64,000 nucleotides of DNA. Source: Faecalicatena faecalis. Lineage in GTDB: Bacteria > Bacillota > Clostridia > Lachnospirales > Lachnospiraceae. The position numbers and the translations under genes were made by a program. Positions 9,099 through 17,567 of the stretch are shown here, piece by piece; the first letter of the stretch is position 1; the number at the start of each line of letters is the position of its first letter. The stretch spans positions 62,001 through 126,000 of the forward strand of contig NZ_JABACJ020000006.1 in NCBI RefSeq assembly GCF_012524165.2, given 5' to 3'. A model generated the notes under the pieces. The model was not told the origin of the DNA. It searched no databases and saw only the letters and a list, made by a program, of their open reading frames with translations.

Positions 9099-9794
9099 GT
9101 GAAAAGATCTGAAATTAATCTTGCAATAAAAAAAGCAAAGGCAGCAATGGAGGCAATCAATTTTAAGCTTCCCTATTTCGCGGAATGGGGACCAGAGCAG
9201 TGGAATGAAAACAAAGACAAAATAGATAACATTAAGGAAGTAATGCTGGGCTGGGATGTGACAGATTTTGGGACTGGAGATTTCGCACATGTGGGTGCTG
9301 TATTATTTACGATGCGCAATGGAAACTTGTACAACGAAAAGGCTGGTGTGCCTTATTGTGAAAAGGCTATTGTATTTATGGATGATGAAAAGCAGGTGAT
9401 TCCATATCATTTCCATAATAATAAGACAGAAGATATCATTAACAGGGGAAATGGAATTATGGAAATCGAGCTCTATCATTCTACACCTGACGGTAAGATT
9501 GATTATGAAACAGAGAATGTAGAAGTATATATGGATGGAATCTGCTGTACAGTAAAGGCAGGCGAAATCCTGGAAGTAATGCCTGGCAACAGTATCACAC
9601 TTACCCCGGGATTATATCATCGCTTTGGAGCCAAAAAAGGCTCAGGAAATCTTGTTGCCGGAGAAGTATCAAAAATAAATGATGACAATCTCGATAATGT
9701 ATTTGCAGACGAGCAGAAACGGTTCTCAGATATTATAGAGGATGAGCCAGTATTACATCCACTGTGTAATGAATATGATGCCATTAGCAGGTAG
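9099..9794 (+). CDS. D-lyxose ketol-isomerase (cupin-type)
   Basis: A 231-residue cupin protein of the D-lyxose isomerase (DUF1498) family. The metal ligands are visible as PYHFHNNKTEDI (two His and a Glu) and a later His in GLYHRFG. The family converts D-lyxose to D-xylulose and D-mannose to D-fructose. With the epimerase that opens the operon, a route lyxose to xylulose to ribulose, or mannose to fructose to allulose, can be drawn. The start is GTG at 9099 with AAAAGGAGA seven to nine bases upstream. It is the last gene of the operon; no sugar kinase is encoded here. Confidence 0.85.
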   Translation: MKRSEINLAIKKAKAAMEAINFKLPYFAEWGPEQWNENKDKIDNIKEVMLGWDVTDFGTGDFAHVGAVLFTMRNGNLYNEKAGVPYCEKAIVFMDDEKQVIPYHFHNNKTEDIINRGNGIMEIELYHSTPDGKIDYETENVEVYMDGICCTVKAGEILEVMPGNSITLTPGLYHRFGAKKGSGNLVAGEVSKINDDNLDNVFADEQKRFSDIIEDEPVLHPLCNEYDAISR

Positions 9795-9910
9795 AAAAAA
9801 ATAATAACCTATTCGGATGGTTCCAGCTTACCTTTTTTGTGATATTATATGACAATTTTGCAATATGCTTCAAACACATTTAACAAAACCCCTAAAATAA
9901 AGTATACTTA

Positions 9911-9940
9911 TTAGAATACTAATGTTCAATGCGGTATAAT
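9911..9940 (+). promoter_or_regulatory. Weak candidate promoter for the GGDEF/EAL gene
   Basis: TATAAT at 9935-9940 is a perfect -10, with TTAGAA (9911-9916) 18 bases upstream as a poor -35. Transcription would begin about 70 bases before the gene at 10017. No riboswitch fold was recognised in 9795-10016. Confidence 0.45.
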
Positions 9941-10016
9941 AAAAATAAGTAAACAGTGGACGTAAGGATTTAAAACGAAAGTAGAAATCCAAAGAATTCA
10001 CGAAGGGGGTAATGTC

Positions 10017-13000
10017 GTGAAGTTAGAAAATAAGTTGTTTGAAGCATATGCGAATTGTTCTGAGCATTATATGATCTATTTGTGTGATATGAAGACCAAT
10101 GTTTCCCGCTGGTCAAAGTATGCGGTCGATTATTTTGGGCTGCCTCAGGAGTACATAACAGACCTGCCCTCCCTCTGGGTGCCTAAGATCCATCCAGAGG
10201 ACCGCCATATTTTCACACAGGATATAAACGAGGTCTTTTCAGGAAAAAAGGAGAGGCATAGCTGTGAATACCGTGTTACTACAGCTACGGGAGACTATGT
10301 CTGGGTTCATTGCACAGGGCAGATGGTTCGGGATGAAGACGGAAAGCAGGATGTTTTTGCAGGAACGATTGCACATTTCGGCACAGATACCAAGTATGAT
10401 TCGGGCACGAATCTTTTGAGCCTTTCAGCCTTTCGCAGGGATTTGAATAAGTTTGCCGATCAAATGGATTTTCAATATGGCTTGCTGATGATCGGAGTCG
10501 ATGATTTTAAACGAATCAATGATGACTTTGGATTTTCTTTTGGAAATGCGGTGCTTAAACGGATTGCAACAGTAATTACTGCGGTGAAGAGTGCCGGGAT
10601 GAAAATTTATCGTCTTGACGGCGATAAGTTTGTTGTTCTTTACCCGAGAGCGGATCAGAAGGATCTACATGATTTTTGGGAACGTCTGAATAGTATCTTG
10701 ACCAGACAATTGGAAGTAGAGAATCAGACAATTTATCTAACATTTTCCACTGGAGCGCTGGTCGTGAAAGAGGTCCATCGAGATGAGGACACTGTGTTCT
10801 CGGATTTGGAATATGCTTTGGAGACAGCGAAGAAAAACCGTAAGGGGAAGGTCGTATTTTTTTCAGAAGAGCTGTATGAAGAGAAGAAAAGGAATCAGAA
10901 GATTCTGGAGACGATACTTCGGGATATTCGGAACGGATTTCGTGGATTTACGGTCTATTACCAGCCCCAGATCGGGGCGGAGGATAAGAGGTTGTTTGGG
11001 GCAGAGGCACTTCTGCGTTACACCAATGAAGAATTGGGGGGCAATATTCCGCCGGGGGTCTTTATTCCTCTGCTGGAAAAAGCGAATCAGATGCTGTCTA
11101 TCGGAAAATGGGTGCTGACGCAGGCTTTGGAGCAGATGTCTGCGTGGGAAGAAGGGGGAATCCGTCATTACATTTCTGTAAATGTGTCCTATCTGCAATT
11201 TCGGGCACCGGAATTTAAGCAATATGTGGTGGATGAGTTAAAGCGCCTTCATTATCCTCCGGAAATGCTGATCCTGGAACTGACGGAAAGCTGTTCCATT
11301 GAGGATATCAGTGAATTAGCGGATACGTTGCAATTTTTGGAGGAACACGGTGTTCTTACCTCGCTGGACGATTTCGGTTCTGGATATGCTTCACTGGGAG
11401 TACTGCGTACGCTGCCTGTAGACTGGGTCAAGTTGGATTATTCCTTTGTATCCAGGCTAAATGAGTCGGAACGGGACAGGTCCATTATCCGGCATATTAT
11501 CAATCTATGCAGGGACAATGAGATCAATGTATGTATCGAGGGAATTGAGACTCCAGAGACAGAGAAGCTTGTGATGTCCTATCACCCACAATTGCTGCAG
11601 GGATATTATTACGCACGTCCGATGCCGGCCGAAAAGTATTATAAATCATTCCTGATACCGGACCGCCAGGGCGTGGAAAAGAGGGTATGCCTGAATGAGA
11701 TTCGTGAAAACCAAAGGTCGGCTCTGGAAACCGAACGGCGTATCGTAGAATGTGTGGAGAGGATTATCGGAACACAAGATATGGAATCGACCATTGATAT
11801 GGTTCTGGAGACCATCCTGGATTATTACCATGGAGAACGCTCCTATATTTTTGAATTTGACTGGAAAAAAAGGACTTCTACCAATACCTATGAGCGGTGT
11901 GCAGTGGGAATCCGGCCGGAGATTCAGAATTTGCAGGATGTTCCGCTTGAGGCGAACTGGCGCTGGATAGAAGTATTCAGAGAACATAAAAATATCTGGA
12001 TCGCTGATTTGGAAGAACTAAAGGATGCGAATCCTTCGGAATATGAGATTTTGGCGCCTCAGGGAATCCACAGCCTTATTGTTGTTCCTTTTTTTGAGAA
12101 TAACGTGCTGCAGGGCTATATGGGCGTAGATAATCCGGACAGACATAAGAACAGCAGCTATTTCCTGACCCATTTGACTTATTTTATTTCCAGTGAGATC
12201 AGTAAGTTCCAATTGACCAGACGCCTGGAAATCTTGAGTTATATGGACAGTCTGACAGGGCTGCAGAACCGGAACAGCTATACACAATATGTTTCGGAAT
12301 ACCATAAGACTCCGAGAGGTTCTGTCGGTGTGATGTTTCTGGATTTGAACGGTCTGAAAAAAATAAATGACACTTTTGGCCATGGATATGGAGATCAGTA
12401 TATCAAAATGCTGGCAGATCTGCTTTTGGAACGTTTTGACAAGAAGGAAATCTATCGGATCAGCGGAGATGAGTTCCTGGTCATCTGCGAAGGAAAGTCA
12501 GAAGAAGAGTTCCATTGTCTGGCGGAGAAATTGCAGCAGGATATCCAGTATGAAGATTCACCGCTTGCTACCTGTGGTGTACAGTGGCAGGGTGGAGATT
12601 GTGAGATCGGAGATTTGGTCACAAAGGCAGATCAGGATATGTATCAGCAAAAACGTACCTATTACAGAAGGAGAGAGGACAAAGGGCATGACAGTAAGGC
12701 ATCGGTAAAGGCAGATAAAAATATACAGATGGACCAAAACATGCTCCTCGAGGTGCTGCCTGTTGGAATCGTATTGTATGACTGCGATTCCGATGGAGTC
12801 CATCTGGTCTTTACAAATCGCTTTTTCAGGAAGATGGTCGGAGGATATTCTTCTAAATGGGAAGAAAATATAGATATGCTTGTAGTAATCCATCCCCAGG
12901 ACCGAAAACGTCTGCAAAATGAAGTGATCCGGGCATCTATCACGGGAAATGTCCTTAAGAGCAGATTTCGGATGAAGGGGACAGATGGGGAGTATTTAAG

Positions 13001-13076
13001 TGTAATGATGAGCGCACAGCAAATAGATAAAAGCGGTGTTGCTTCCAGGTTTTATGCAACTTTTATGCAATGTTAA
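10017..13076 (+). CDS. c-di-GMP turnover protein: PAS-GGDEF-EAL-GAF-GGDEF-PAS
   Basis: A 1019-residue protein without membrane spans. Domains in order: PAS (about 15-125); a first GGDEF (about 130-275) whose motif reads DGDKF at 201-205 and is likely inactive as a cyclase; EAL (about 295-545); GAF (about 575-735); a second GGDEF (about 740-880) with SGDEF at 816-820, a tolerated active form; and a C-terminal PAS (about 905-1015). The EAL domain keeps its catalytic set: EAL at 330-332, the Asn of SVNVS, ELTES, LDDFGSGYASL, VKLD, EGIET and LQGYYYARPM. Both synthesis and breakdown of c-di-GMP are therefore possible. The first GGDEF may instead bind GTP and activate the EAL domain, as in other tandem proteins. 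It is transcribed alone. Confidence 0.92.
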   Translation: MKLENKLFEAYANCSEHYMIYLCDMKTNVSRWSKYAVDYFGLPQEYITDLPSLWVPKIHPEDRHIFTQDINEVFSGKKERHSCEYRVTTATGDYVWVHCTGQMVRDEDGKQDVFAGTIAHFGTDTKYDSGTNLLSLSAFRRDLNKFADQMDFQYGLLMIGVDDFKRINDDFGFSFGNAVLKRIATVITAVKSAGMKIYRLDGDKFVVLYPRADQKDLHDFWERLNSILTRQLEVENQTIYLTFSTGALVVKEVHRDEDTVFSDLEYALETAKKNRKGKVVFFSEELYEEKKRNQKILETILRDIRNGFRGFTVYYQPQIGAEDKRLFGAEALLRYTNEELGGNIPPGVFIPLLEKANQMLSIGKWVLTQALEQMSAWEEGGIRHYISVNVSYLQFRAPEFKQYVVDELKRLHYPPEMLILELTESCSIEDISELADTLQFLEEHGVLTSLDDFGSGYASLGVLRTLPVDWVKLDYSFVSRLNESERDRSIIRHIINLCRDNEINVCIEGIETPETEKLVMSYHPQLLQGYYYARPMPAEKYYKSFLIPDRQGVEKRVCLNEIRENQRSALETERRIVECVERIIGTQDMESTIDMVLETILDYYHGERSYIFEFDWKKRTSTNTYERCAVGIRPEIQNLQDVPLEANWRWIEVFREHKNIWIADLEELKDANPSEYEILAPQGIHSLIVVPFFENNVLQGYMGVDNPDRHKNSSYFLTHLTYFISSEISKFQLTRRLEILSYMDSLTGLQNRNSYTQYVSEYHKTPRGSVGVMFLDLNGLKKINDTFGHGYGDQYIKMLADLLLERFDKKEIYRISGDEFLVICEGKSEEEFHCLAEKLQQDIQYEDSPLATCGVQWQGGDCEIGDLVTKADQDMYQQKRTYYRRREDKGHDSKASVKADKNIQMDQNMLLEVLPVGIVLYDCDSDGVHLVFTNRFFRKMVGGYSSKWEENIDMLVVIHPQDRKRLQNEVIRASITGNVLKSRFRMKGTDGEYLSVMMSAQQIDKSGVASRFYATFMQC

Positions 13077-13140
13077 ATAGGAAGATACAATTCAGGGTCT
13101 GGTCTTAGCTGGATTCATTTGTTACCAGGGAATGAAGAAA

Positions 13141-13932
13141 TTAATCCGTGGCGCTCTTTAAGAAAACGTACTCCATATGGTTGGAAAATTCCTTGGAATA
13201 TGTATAGTTTAAACGGTCAAAATTGCGGATGCTGGTGATTTTCTCTACTTGGTTTTCTGCCATCCAGCGGACCATTTCCCCGCGGGCCATCTTGGCCTGT
13301 GTTCCTTTCATTTTGACTTTCCCGTCCACCATCTCACCGAAAATGCAGGTGACACAGGATATGGGAGGTTGTATATAAGGCAGGATGATTTTGCTATATT
13401 CTGCTGAAGCAAGATTGAGGATACAGATATCCTCAGTGGCATTATGCTCTGAATCATGCTCCCCAGTCTGTCCGCATAATTCGTCATAAAGTTTTTTGCC
13501 CCAGAATTCATAGAGGTCTTTGGTGTCATCGGTTCTCAATTTTGCCTGCATCTCAAGGCGGTAAGGAATCACACCGTCTGTAGGCTTTAGAATGCCATAG
13601 AAGCCCGATATGATTCGCAGATGCCTGGACACATAGTCCCACTCTGAGTCGGAAAAAATATGAGGGGCCATATATTGATACTGGATTCCCTCATAAGCAA
13701 TCAGCGCAGGGGTGAGATTCTTTTCAAGTTCATAAGTATGGAGGCGGTCGTAATTCTGGTCCGTAAGCTTCTCGCTGCACTGCCATAATTTCTTTAGTTC
13801 CTCACGGGACAAGGACTTTAGAATGCTGTGAAGAGCCTTGGTCTCTTCTAGGAAGACTGGGTGAGTAAGTTCACAGTCATATTCATCTATGATGTTCATT
13901 TTCTTTGCATGGGAAATGATGATTTTTATCAT
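13141..13932 (-). CDS. yaaA: Peroxide-stress protein YaaA (DUF328/UPF0246)
   Basis: A 263-residue protein that matches YaaA over its whole length, with the family blocks SGFYGILKPTDGVIPYRLEM (about residues 109-128), NLASAEYSK and RGEMVRWM. In E. coli YaaA lowers free intracellular iron during hydrogen peroxide stress; its biochemical activity is a DNA-binding fold of uncertain action. It lies tail to tail with the c-di-GMP gene and 20 bases downstream of an XRE regulator, with which it may be co-transcribed. Confidence 0.85.
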   Translation of the reverse strand: MIKIIISHAKKMNIIDEYDCELTHPVFLEETKALHSILKSLSREELKKLWQCSEKLTDQNYDRLHTYELEKNLTPALIAYEGIQYQYMAPHIFSDSEWDYVSRHLRIISGFYGILKPTDGVIPYRLEMQAKLRTDDTKDLYEFWGKKLYDELCGQTGEHDSEHNATEDICILNLASAEYSKIILPYIQPPISCVTCIFGEMVDGKVKMKGTQAKMARGEMVRWMAENQVEKITSIRNFDRLNYTYSKEFSNHMEYVFLKSATD

Positions 13933-13952
13933 ATGTGATCCTTTCTGTTCTG

Positions 13953-14213
13953 TTAGGTCGTTGTTTTTTCAGGTTCGTTTTCTGTGCTGTTATCATCCGT
14001 TCTGACAGCATCATCTATATATTCCAAAATATCACCGGGCTGGCAGTTCAGCTCCTTGCAGATCGCATCCAAAGTGGAAAAACGGATGGCCTTCACCTTT
14101 CCAGTCTTTAAGTTGGAGAGGTTCACATTCGTGATTCCCACCTTGACGGCGAGTTCCTTCAAAGAAATCTTCCGGTCAGCCATGACTCGGTCTAATCTCA
14201 ATATAATTGCCAT
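13953..14213 (-). CDS. XRE-family (Cro/CI-type) transcriptional regulator
   Basis: An 86-residue protein that is almost entirely one helix-turn-helix (SLKELAVKVGITNVNLSNLK) with an acidic tail. Proteins of this type (YozG-like) are regularly encoded beside DUF2975 membrane proteins, as here, where the partner gene ends 42 bases upstream on the same strand. It probably controls the pair; the target site is not identified. Confidence 0.85.
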   Translation of the reverse strand: MAIILRLDRVMADRKISLKELAVKVGITNVNLSNLKTGKVKAIRFSTLDAICKELNCQPGDILEYIDDAVRTDDNSTENEPEKTTT

Positions 14214-14255
14214 AGTGGCCTCCTGTAAAGTATCTTGTATCTTTAAAAATTGTTT

Positions 14256-14891
14256 TTATAAGGTCTCATCAGACTCCTGCTGAAGTACATAGCCTTTGGA
14301 GAACACATCTGCAAGTACCAGCACAAAAAGTCCGATTACAATCCAGGTGAAGTCAAACGGATTATTAAACCACCTCCGGTGGAAGTTAATTAAATTTATC
14401 CCCATCTGTAAAATAAATGTTCCCAGAAGTCCTTTTAAGAGCATAATTGTACCAACGCTGCGGATAAGTCTTGTGGTCTTTTCCGTAAATGGTGTATAAG
14501 AAGATGTAATCTCTCTCAAAAGTCTGCAGGCCTGAATTACTATAAAGAGTATCGGCAGTTTACTTGTAATAAAGATCAGCAGAGTTAGTGAAACTGCGAA
14601 TAATTTTGGGTTCTCAATCGGAAAATCAGCAGTAGTTATAGACAGAGATTCAAGAGGCATTCTTATATAACCGAAATATCCATCCACATAGAGGCGTCCA
14701 AAATCAGTAGTGGCAATTTTGATGGCGGATTCCGATGAGGTAAGATAGAAAAGAATATTTCCTATTCCTGTAAATGCATGAAATATGGTCGTAATTAAGA
14801 AAAAATAGGAAAAGATCTTGGTGGCTATTAATCGTTTTGAAACTTTAGGGGAGGGACTAATCGCTTCATTCATTAGGAATCTCCTTTCCAT
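14256..14891 (-). CDS. DUF2975-type four-helix membrane protein
   Basis: A 211-residue protein with four hydrophobic segments (about residues 25-47, 100-122, 148-168 and 175-197). It fits the DUF2975 family, membrane proteins of unknown function that are paired with small XRE regulators. The pair may sense a membrane or stress signal, with the membrane protein restraining the regulator, but nothing in the sequence proves this. It is divergent from the MerR gene at 15092. Confidence 0.7.
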   Translation of the reverse strand: MERRFLMNEAISPSPKVSKRLIATKIFSYFFLITTIFHAFTGIGNILFYLTSSESAIKIATTDFGRLYVDGYFGYIRMPLESLSITTADFPIENPKLFAVSLTLLIFITSKLPILFIVIQACRLLREITSSYTPFTEKTTRLIRSVGTIMLLKGLLGTFILQMGINLINFHRRWFNNPFDFTWIVIGLFVLVLADVFSKGYVLQQESDETL

Positions 14892-14995
14892 AAAAGAATA
14901 GATGAATTGTCTTGTTAATTAAAGTATATGTCGGGTATTAAAGAAAGTCAATAAGAAATTAACGATAAACGATAATAGTGATAACATATATACAC

Positions 14996-15027
14996 CCTTG
15001 AAAAGGGAAGAAACCTTTGGTACAATA
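14996..15027 (+). promoter_or_regulatory. Promoter and palindrome in front of the MerR gene
   Basis: TTGAAA (14999-15004) and TACAAT (15022-15027) are separated by 17 bases. The -35 lies inside the palindrome CCCTT-N3-AAGGG (14996-15008), a plausible MerR operator half, and AAGG...CCTT recurs inside the spacer. The rest of the 200-base divergent region is AT-rich. Confidence 0.55.
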
Positions 15028-15091
15028 AACCCTCCACTAAAACACCAGACTTTTATTTTGTGATATCTTTGTAGCAGGAGGTGATGAAGCG

Positions 15092-15850
15092 TTGAAAACT
15101 TATAAAACTGCCGAAGTTGCATCGATAATCGGGATACATCCCAATACAGTACGCCTGTATGAAAAATTGGAGCTGATACCAAGGCCAGAACGATTATCTA
15201 ATGGCTATCGTATTTTTACTGATTTTCACATTGAACAGTTCAGACTTGCCCGTCTTGCTTTTCAAATTGAGGTGCTGCAAAATGGTCTGCGCAAGAAAAT
15301 TGTCCATATGGTAAAAGTATCAGCAACTGGAGATTTCGATAAGGCTCTCATGCTTACCGTGGAATATTTGGAACAGGTTAGAGAGGAACGTGCGAATGCA
15401 GAAGAAGCGATTAGAATTGTGCAGCAGATTTTAGAAGGTAAAGCGAATGAAGATCGTACTCGTTTTTGGAAAAGAAAAGAGGTGTCCGATTATTTAAGTA
15501 TTTCTATGGACACTTTACGAAATTGGGAAATGAATGGTCTGCTGACAGTGAAGCGCAAACAAAATGGGTATCGGATTTATACGAACAAGGATATCAGACA
15601 GTTAAAAATTATCCGTTCATTACGCTGTGCAAACTATTCCCTGGAAGCAATTCTGTATATGCTATCTCAACTCTCGCAAAATCCGAACACAGATATTAAA
15701 AAGGCCTTAGATACACCCAAAAAGGATGCAGACATTATTTCTGTTTATGACAAGTTGATTACCTCTTTGACTGCTGCAGAAAAGAATGCTCAAAAAATGA
15801 TTTGTAAACTGCAGGAAATGAAAATTACATTTAATGAACCCTCCATTTAA
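15092..15850 (+). CDS. MerR-family regulator with two MerR helix-turn-helix domains
   Basis: The 252-residue protein has a MerR winged-helix domain at residues 1-70 (YKTAEVASIIGIHPNTVRLYEK) and a second full one at about 125-195 (WKRKEVSDYLSISMDTLRNWE). Between and after them lie helical segments. One chain could thus bind both halves of an operator that normally needs a dimer. The start is TTG at 15092: AGGAGG at 15076-15081 is ten bases upstream, and the nearer ATG and GTG codons run straight into a stop. An ABC-2 exporter follows, so it likely controls drug or peptide efflux. Confidence 0.85.
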   Translation: MKTYKTAEVASIIGIHPNTVRLYEKLELIPRPERLSNGYRIFTDFHIEQFRLARLAFQIEVLQNGLRKKIVHMVKVSATGDFDKALMLTVEYLEQVREERANAEEAIRIVQQILEGKANEDRTRFWKRKEVSDYLSISMDTLRNWEMNGLLTVKRKQNGYRIYTNKDIRQLKIIRSLRCANYSLEAILYMLSQLSQNPNTDIKKALDTPKKDADIISVYDKLITSLTAAEKNAQKMICKLQEMKITFNEPSI

Positions 15851-15883
15851 CCACCAATGTTTTCGTTGGTGGTATTCTTTTTT
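15851..15883 (+). terminator. Terminator between the MerR gene and the ABC-2 genes
   Basis: A 7-bp stem, CCACCAA with TTGGTGG (15851-15872), is followed by TATTCTTTTTT. It directly abuts the MerR stop codon and could let the regulator and transporter be expressed at different levels. Confidence 0.75.
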
Positions 15884-15909
15884 GGCAGAAGAAAAAAGGA
15901 GGTTATGAA

Positions 15910-16644
15910 ATGCAGGAAGTAATCAAAATAGAGCAGCTTACCAAATCTTATGGCAGGCTGCTTGCAGTAGACAATCTGAGTCTATCAGTAAAAAGTGGCA
16001 CAGTGTTTGGACTGCTTGGGGCCAACGGCGCAGGGAAAAGTACGACAATTGAGTGTATTTTAGGCACAAAAAAGGCAGACGGTGGACAAATATCCGTTTT
16101 AGGAATGAATCCACACACGAACCGCAAAAGTCTGTTTGAAAAAGTGGGGGTTCAGTTCCAGGAAACAAACTATCAAGAGCAAATTACTGTTGGGGAGCTT
16201 TGCGAGGTAACCGCTTGCCTTTATCGCAATGCTGTTAATCCATCGGATCTGCTTACAAGGTTCGGTATTGCCGACAAACAAAAAAGTCCTGTCAAAGATT
16301 TATCCGGCGGGCAAAGGCAACGTCTTTTTATTGTCCTTGCTCTCATACCAAACCCGGAGGTGGTCTTTTTGGATGAGCTGACCACAGGGCTTGACGCGAG
16401 AGCACGCAGGGAGGTCTGGCAAATACTGTCTGACCTCAAAGAAAAAGGTCTGACCATTTTTTTGACCTCACATTTCATGGACGAAGTGGAAGCTTTATGT
16501 GACCAGATCTGTATTTTGAAACAGGGGAAAATGGTGTTTTATGGTACAGTTTCAGAAGCTATAAAAAATAGTTCCTGCGACAGGTTCGAGGACGCTTATC
16601 TTTGGTACACGGACGAGGAGGGAAAGAACAGTGAAAACTTTTAG
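15910..16644 (+). CDS. ABC-2 type exporter ATP-binding protein
   Basis: A 244-residue single ATPase of the CcmA/drug-exporter class. Walker A is GANGAGKST (about residues 38-46), the signature is LSGGQRQRL and Walker B is VVFLDELTTGLD, with Leu-Thr in place of the common Pro-Thr. The switch His is in LTSHFMDE. It overlaps the permease gene by 14 bases, so the two are co-translated as an export pump. Regulation by the double-HTH MerR protein upstream is likely. The cargo is unknown. Confidence 0.9.
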   Translation: MQEVIKIEQLTKSYGRLLAVDNLSLSVKSGTVFGLLGANGAGKSTTIECILGTKKADGGQISVLGMNPHTNRKSLFEKVGVQFQETNYQEQITVGELCEVTACLYRNAVNPSDLLTRFGIADKQKSPVKDLSGGQRQRLFIVLALIPNPEVVFLDELTTGLDARARREVWQILSDLKEKGLTIFLTSHFMDEVEALCDQICILKQGKMVFYGTVSEAIKNSSCDRFEDAYLWYTDEEGKNSENF

Positions 16645-17374
16645 GACAATGCTCAAAACAGAGCTGAAACTGTCACTGCGGGGCATGGATATGTTCATAT
16701 TCGCAATTTGTGTTCCTCTAGTTGTATTGATTATTCTCGGAGTCATCTACGGAAGCAAGCCCGCCTTTGACGGCGCAGATTATACCTTTTTAGAGCAATC
16801 ATTCGGCGCGCTTGCCACAATTTCAATTTGTGCCGGTGGTGTTATGGGGCTTCCGCTTGTGGTGTCCGATTATCGAAGCAGACATATTTTGAAACGATAC
16901 AAGGTTACGCCAGTCAGTCCCTCCATGATTTTATTCGTACAAGTAGCAATCTATACGCTGTATGCGGTACTTTCTCTTATCCTGTTGTACCTTGCAGCAA
17001 CCGTTTTCTTTGGATTTCAGTTTCATGGGTCATTCATAAGCTTCTTAGGCGGTTATCTTTTAGTAATCGTATCCATGTTCAGCATAGGTATGATGGTTGG
17101 CGGTATCGCGCCAAATACCAAAATCGCAGGTGTGATTGCAAGTGTACTATATTTCCCCATGCTGATATTCTCGGGGGCAACGCTGCCCTATGAGGTTATG
17201 CCTGCGGCGCTTCAAAAGGTTGCGGATATTTTACCGCTCACACAGGGGATAAAACTATTAAAAGCAGCGTCACTGGGTCTGCATGAAGAAAGTCAAGCCA
17301 TATCTGTTATGATTATGTTTGCCATTGCAGTTATCTGCACAGGGATTTCCTTGAAATTTTTTAAGTGGGAATAA
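16631..17374 (+). CDS. ABC-2 type exporter permease
   Basis: A 247-residue protein with six hydrophobic segments and the ABC-2 permease layout (cytoplasmic N-terminus, short loops, SGATLPYEVMPAALQKV motif before the last helices). It starts with GTG inside the ATPase gene. Together they form a small efflux system of the kind used against lantibiotics or drugs. Confidence 0.88.
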   Translation: MKTFRTMLKTELKLSLRGMDMFIFAICVPLVVLIILGVIYGSKPAFDGADYTFLEQSFGALATISICAGGVMGLPLVVSDYRSRHILKRYKVTPVSPSMILFVQVAIYTLYAVLSLILLYLAATVFFGFQFHGSFISFLGGYLLVIVSMFSIGMMVGGIAPNTKIAGVIASVLYFPMLIFSGATLPYEVMPAALQKVADILPLTQGIKLLKAASLGLHEESQAISVMIMFAIAVICTGISLKFFKWE

Positions 17375-17394
17375 AAAACTGCAAATATCAACAC

Positions 17395-17433
17395 AGCCGC
17401 CTATGCAGCTTTACATTGCACGGGCGGCTTTTG
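17395..17433 (+). terminator. Terminator after the ABC-2 exporter operon
   Basis: AGCCGCC (17395-17401) pairs with GGCGGCT (17423-17429), with an inner TGCA/TGCA stem, followed by TTTT. It separates the exporter from the Kdp sensor genes. Confidence 0.75.
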
Positions 17434-17567
17434 TTATGCTCATTCCAATCGAAAATGGAGTGAGAAGGATGTGATACACAGAATAAAAAATAAATAATCA
17501 TTTTTCTCATAATGTGATAGAATATCCATATTGAAAACTCTGTTTTAGAAGAAACGTGAGGGAAATT

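Noticed and set aside
14919..15182. Minus-strand frame of 87 codons opposite the MerR start
   Set aside because: It covers the divergent promoter region and the MerR start and has no ribosome binding site or recognisable domain.
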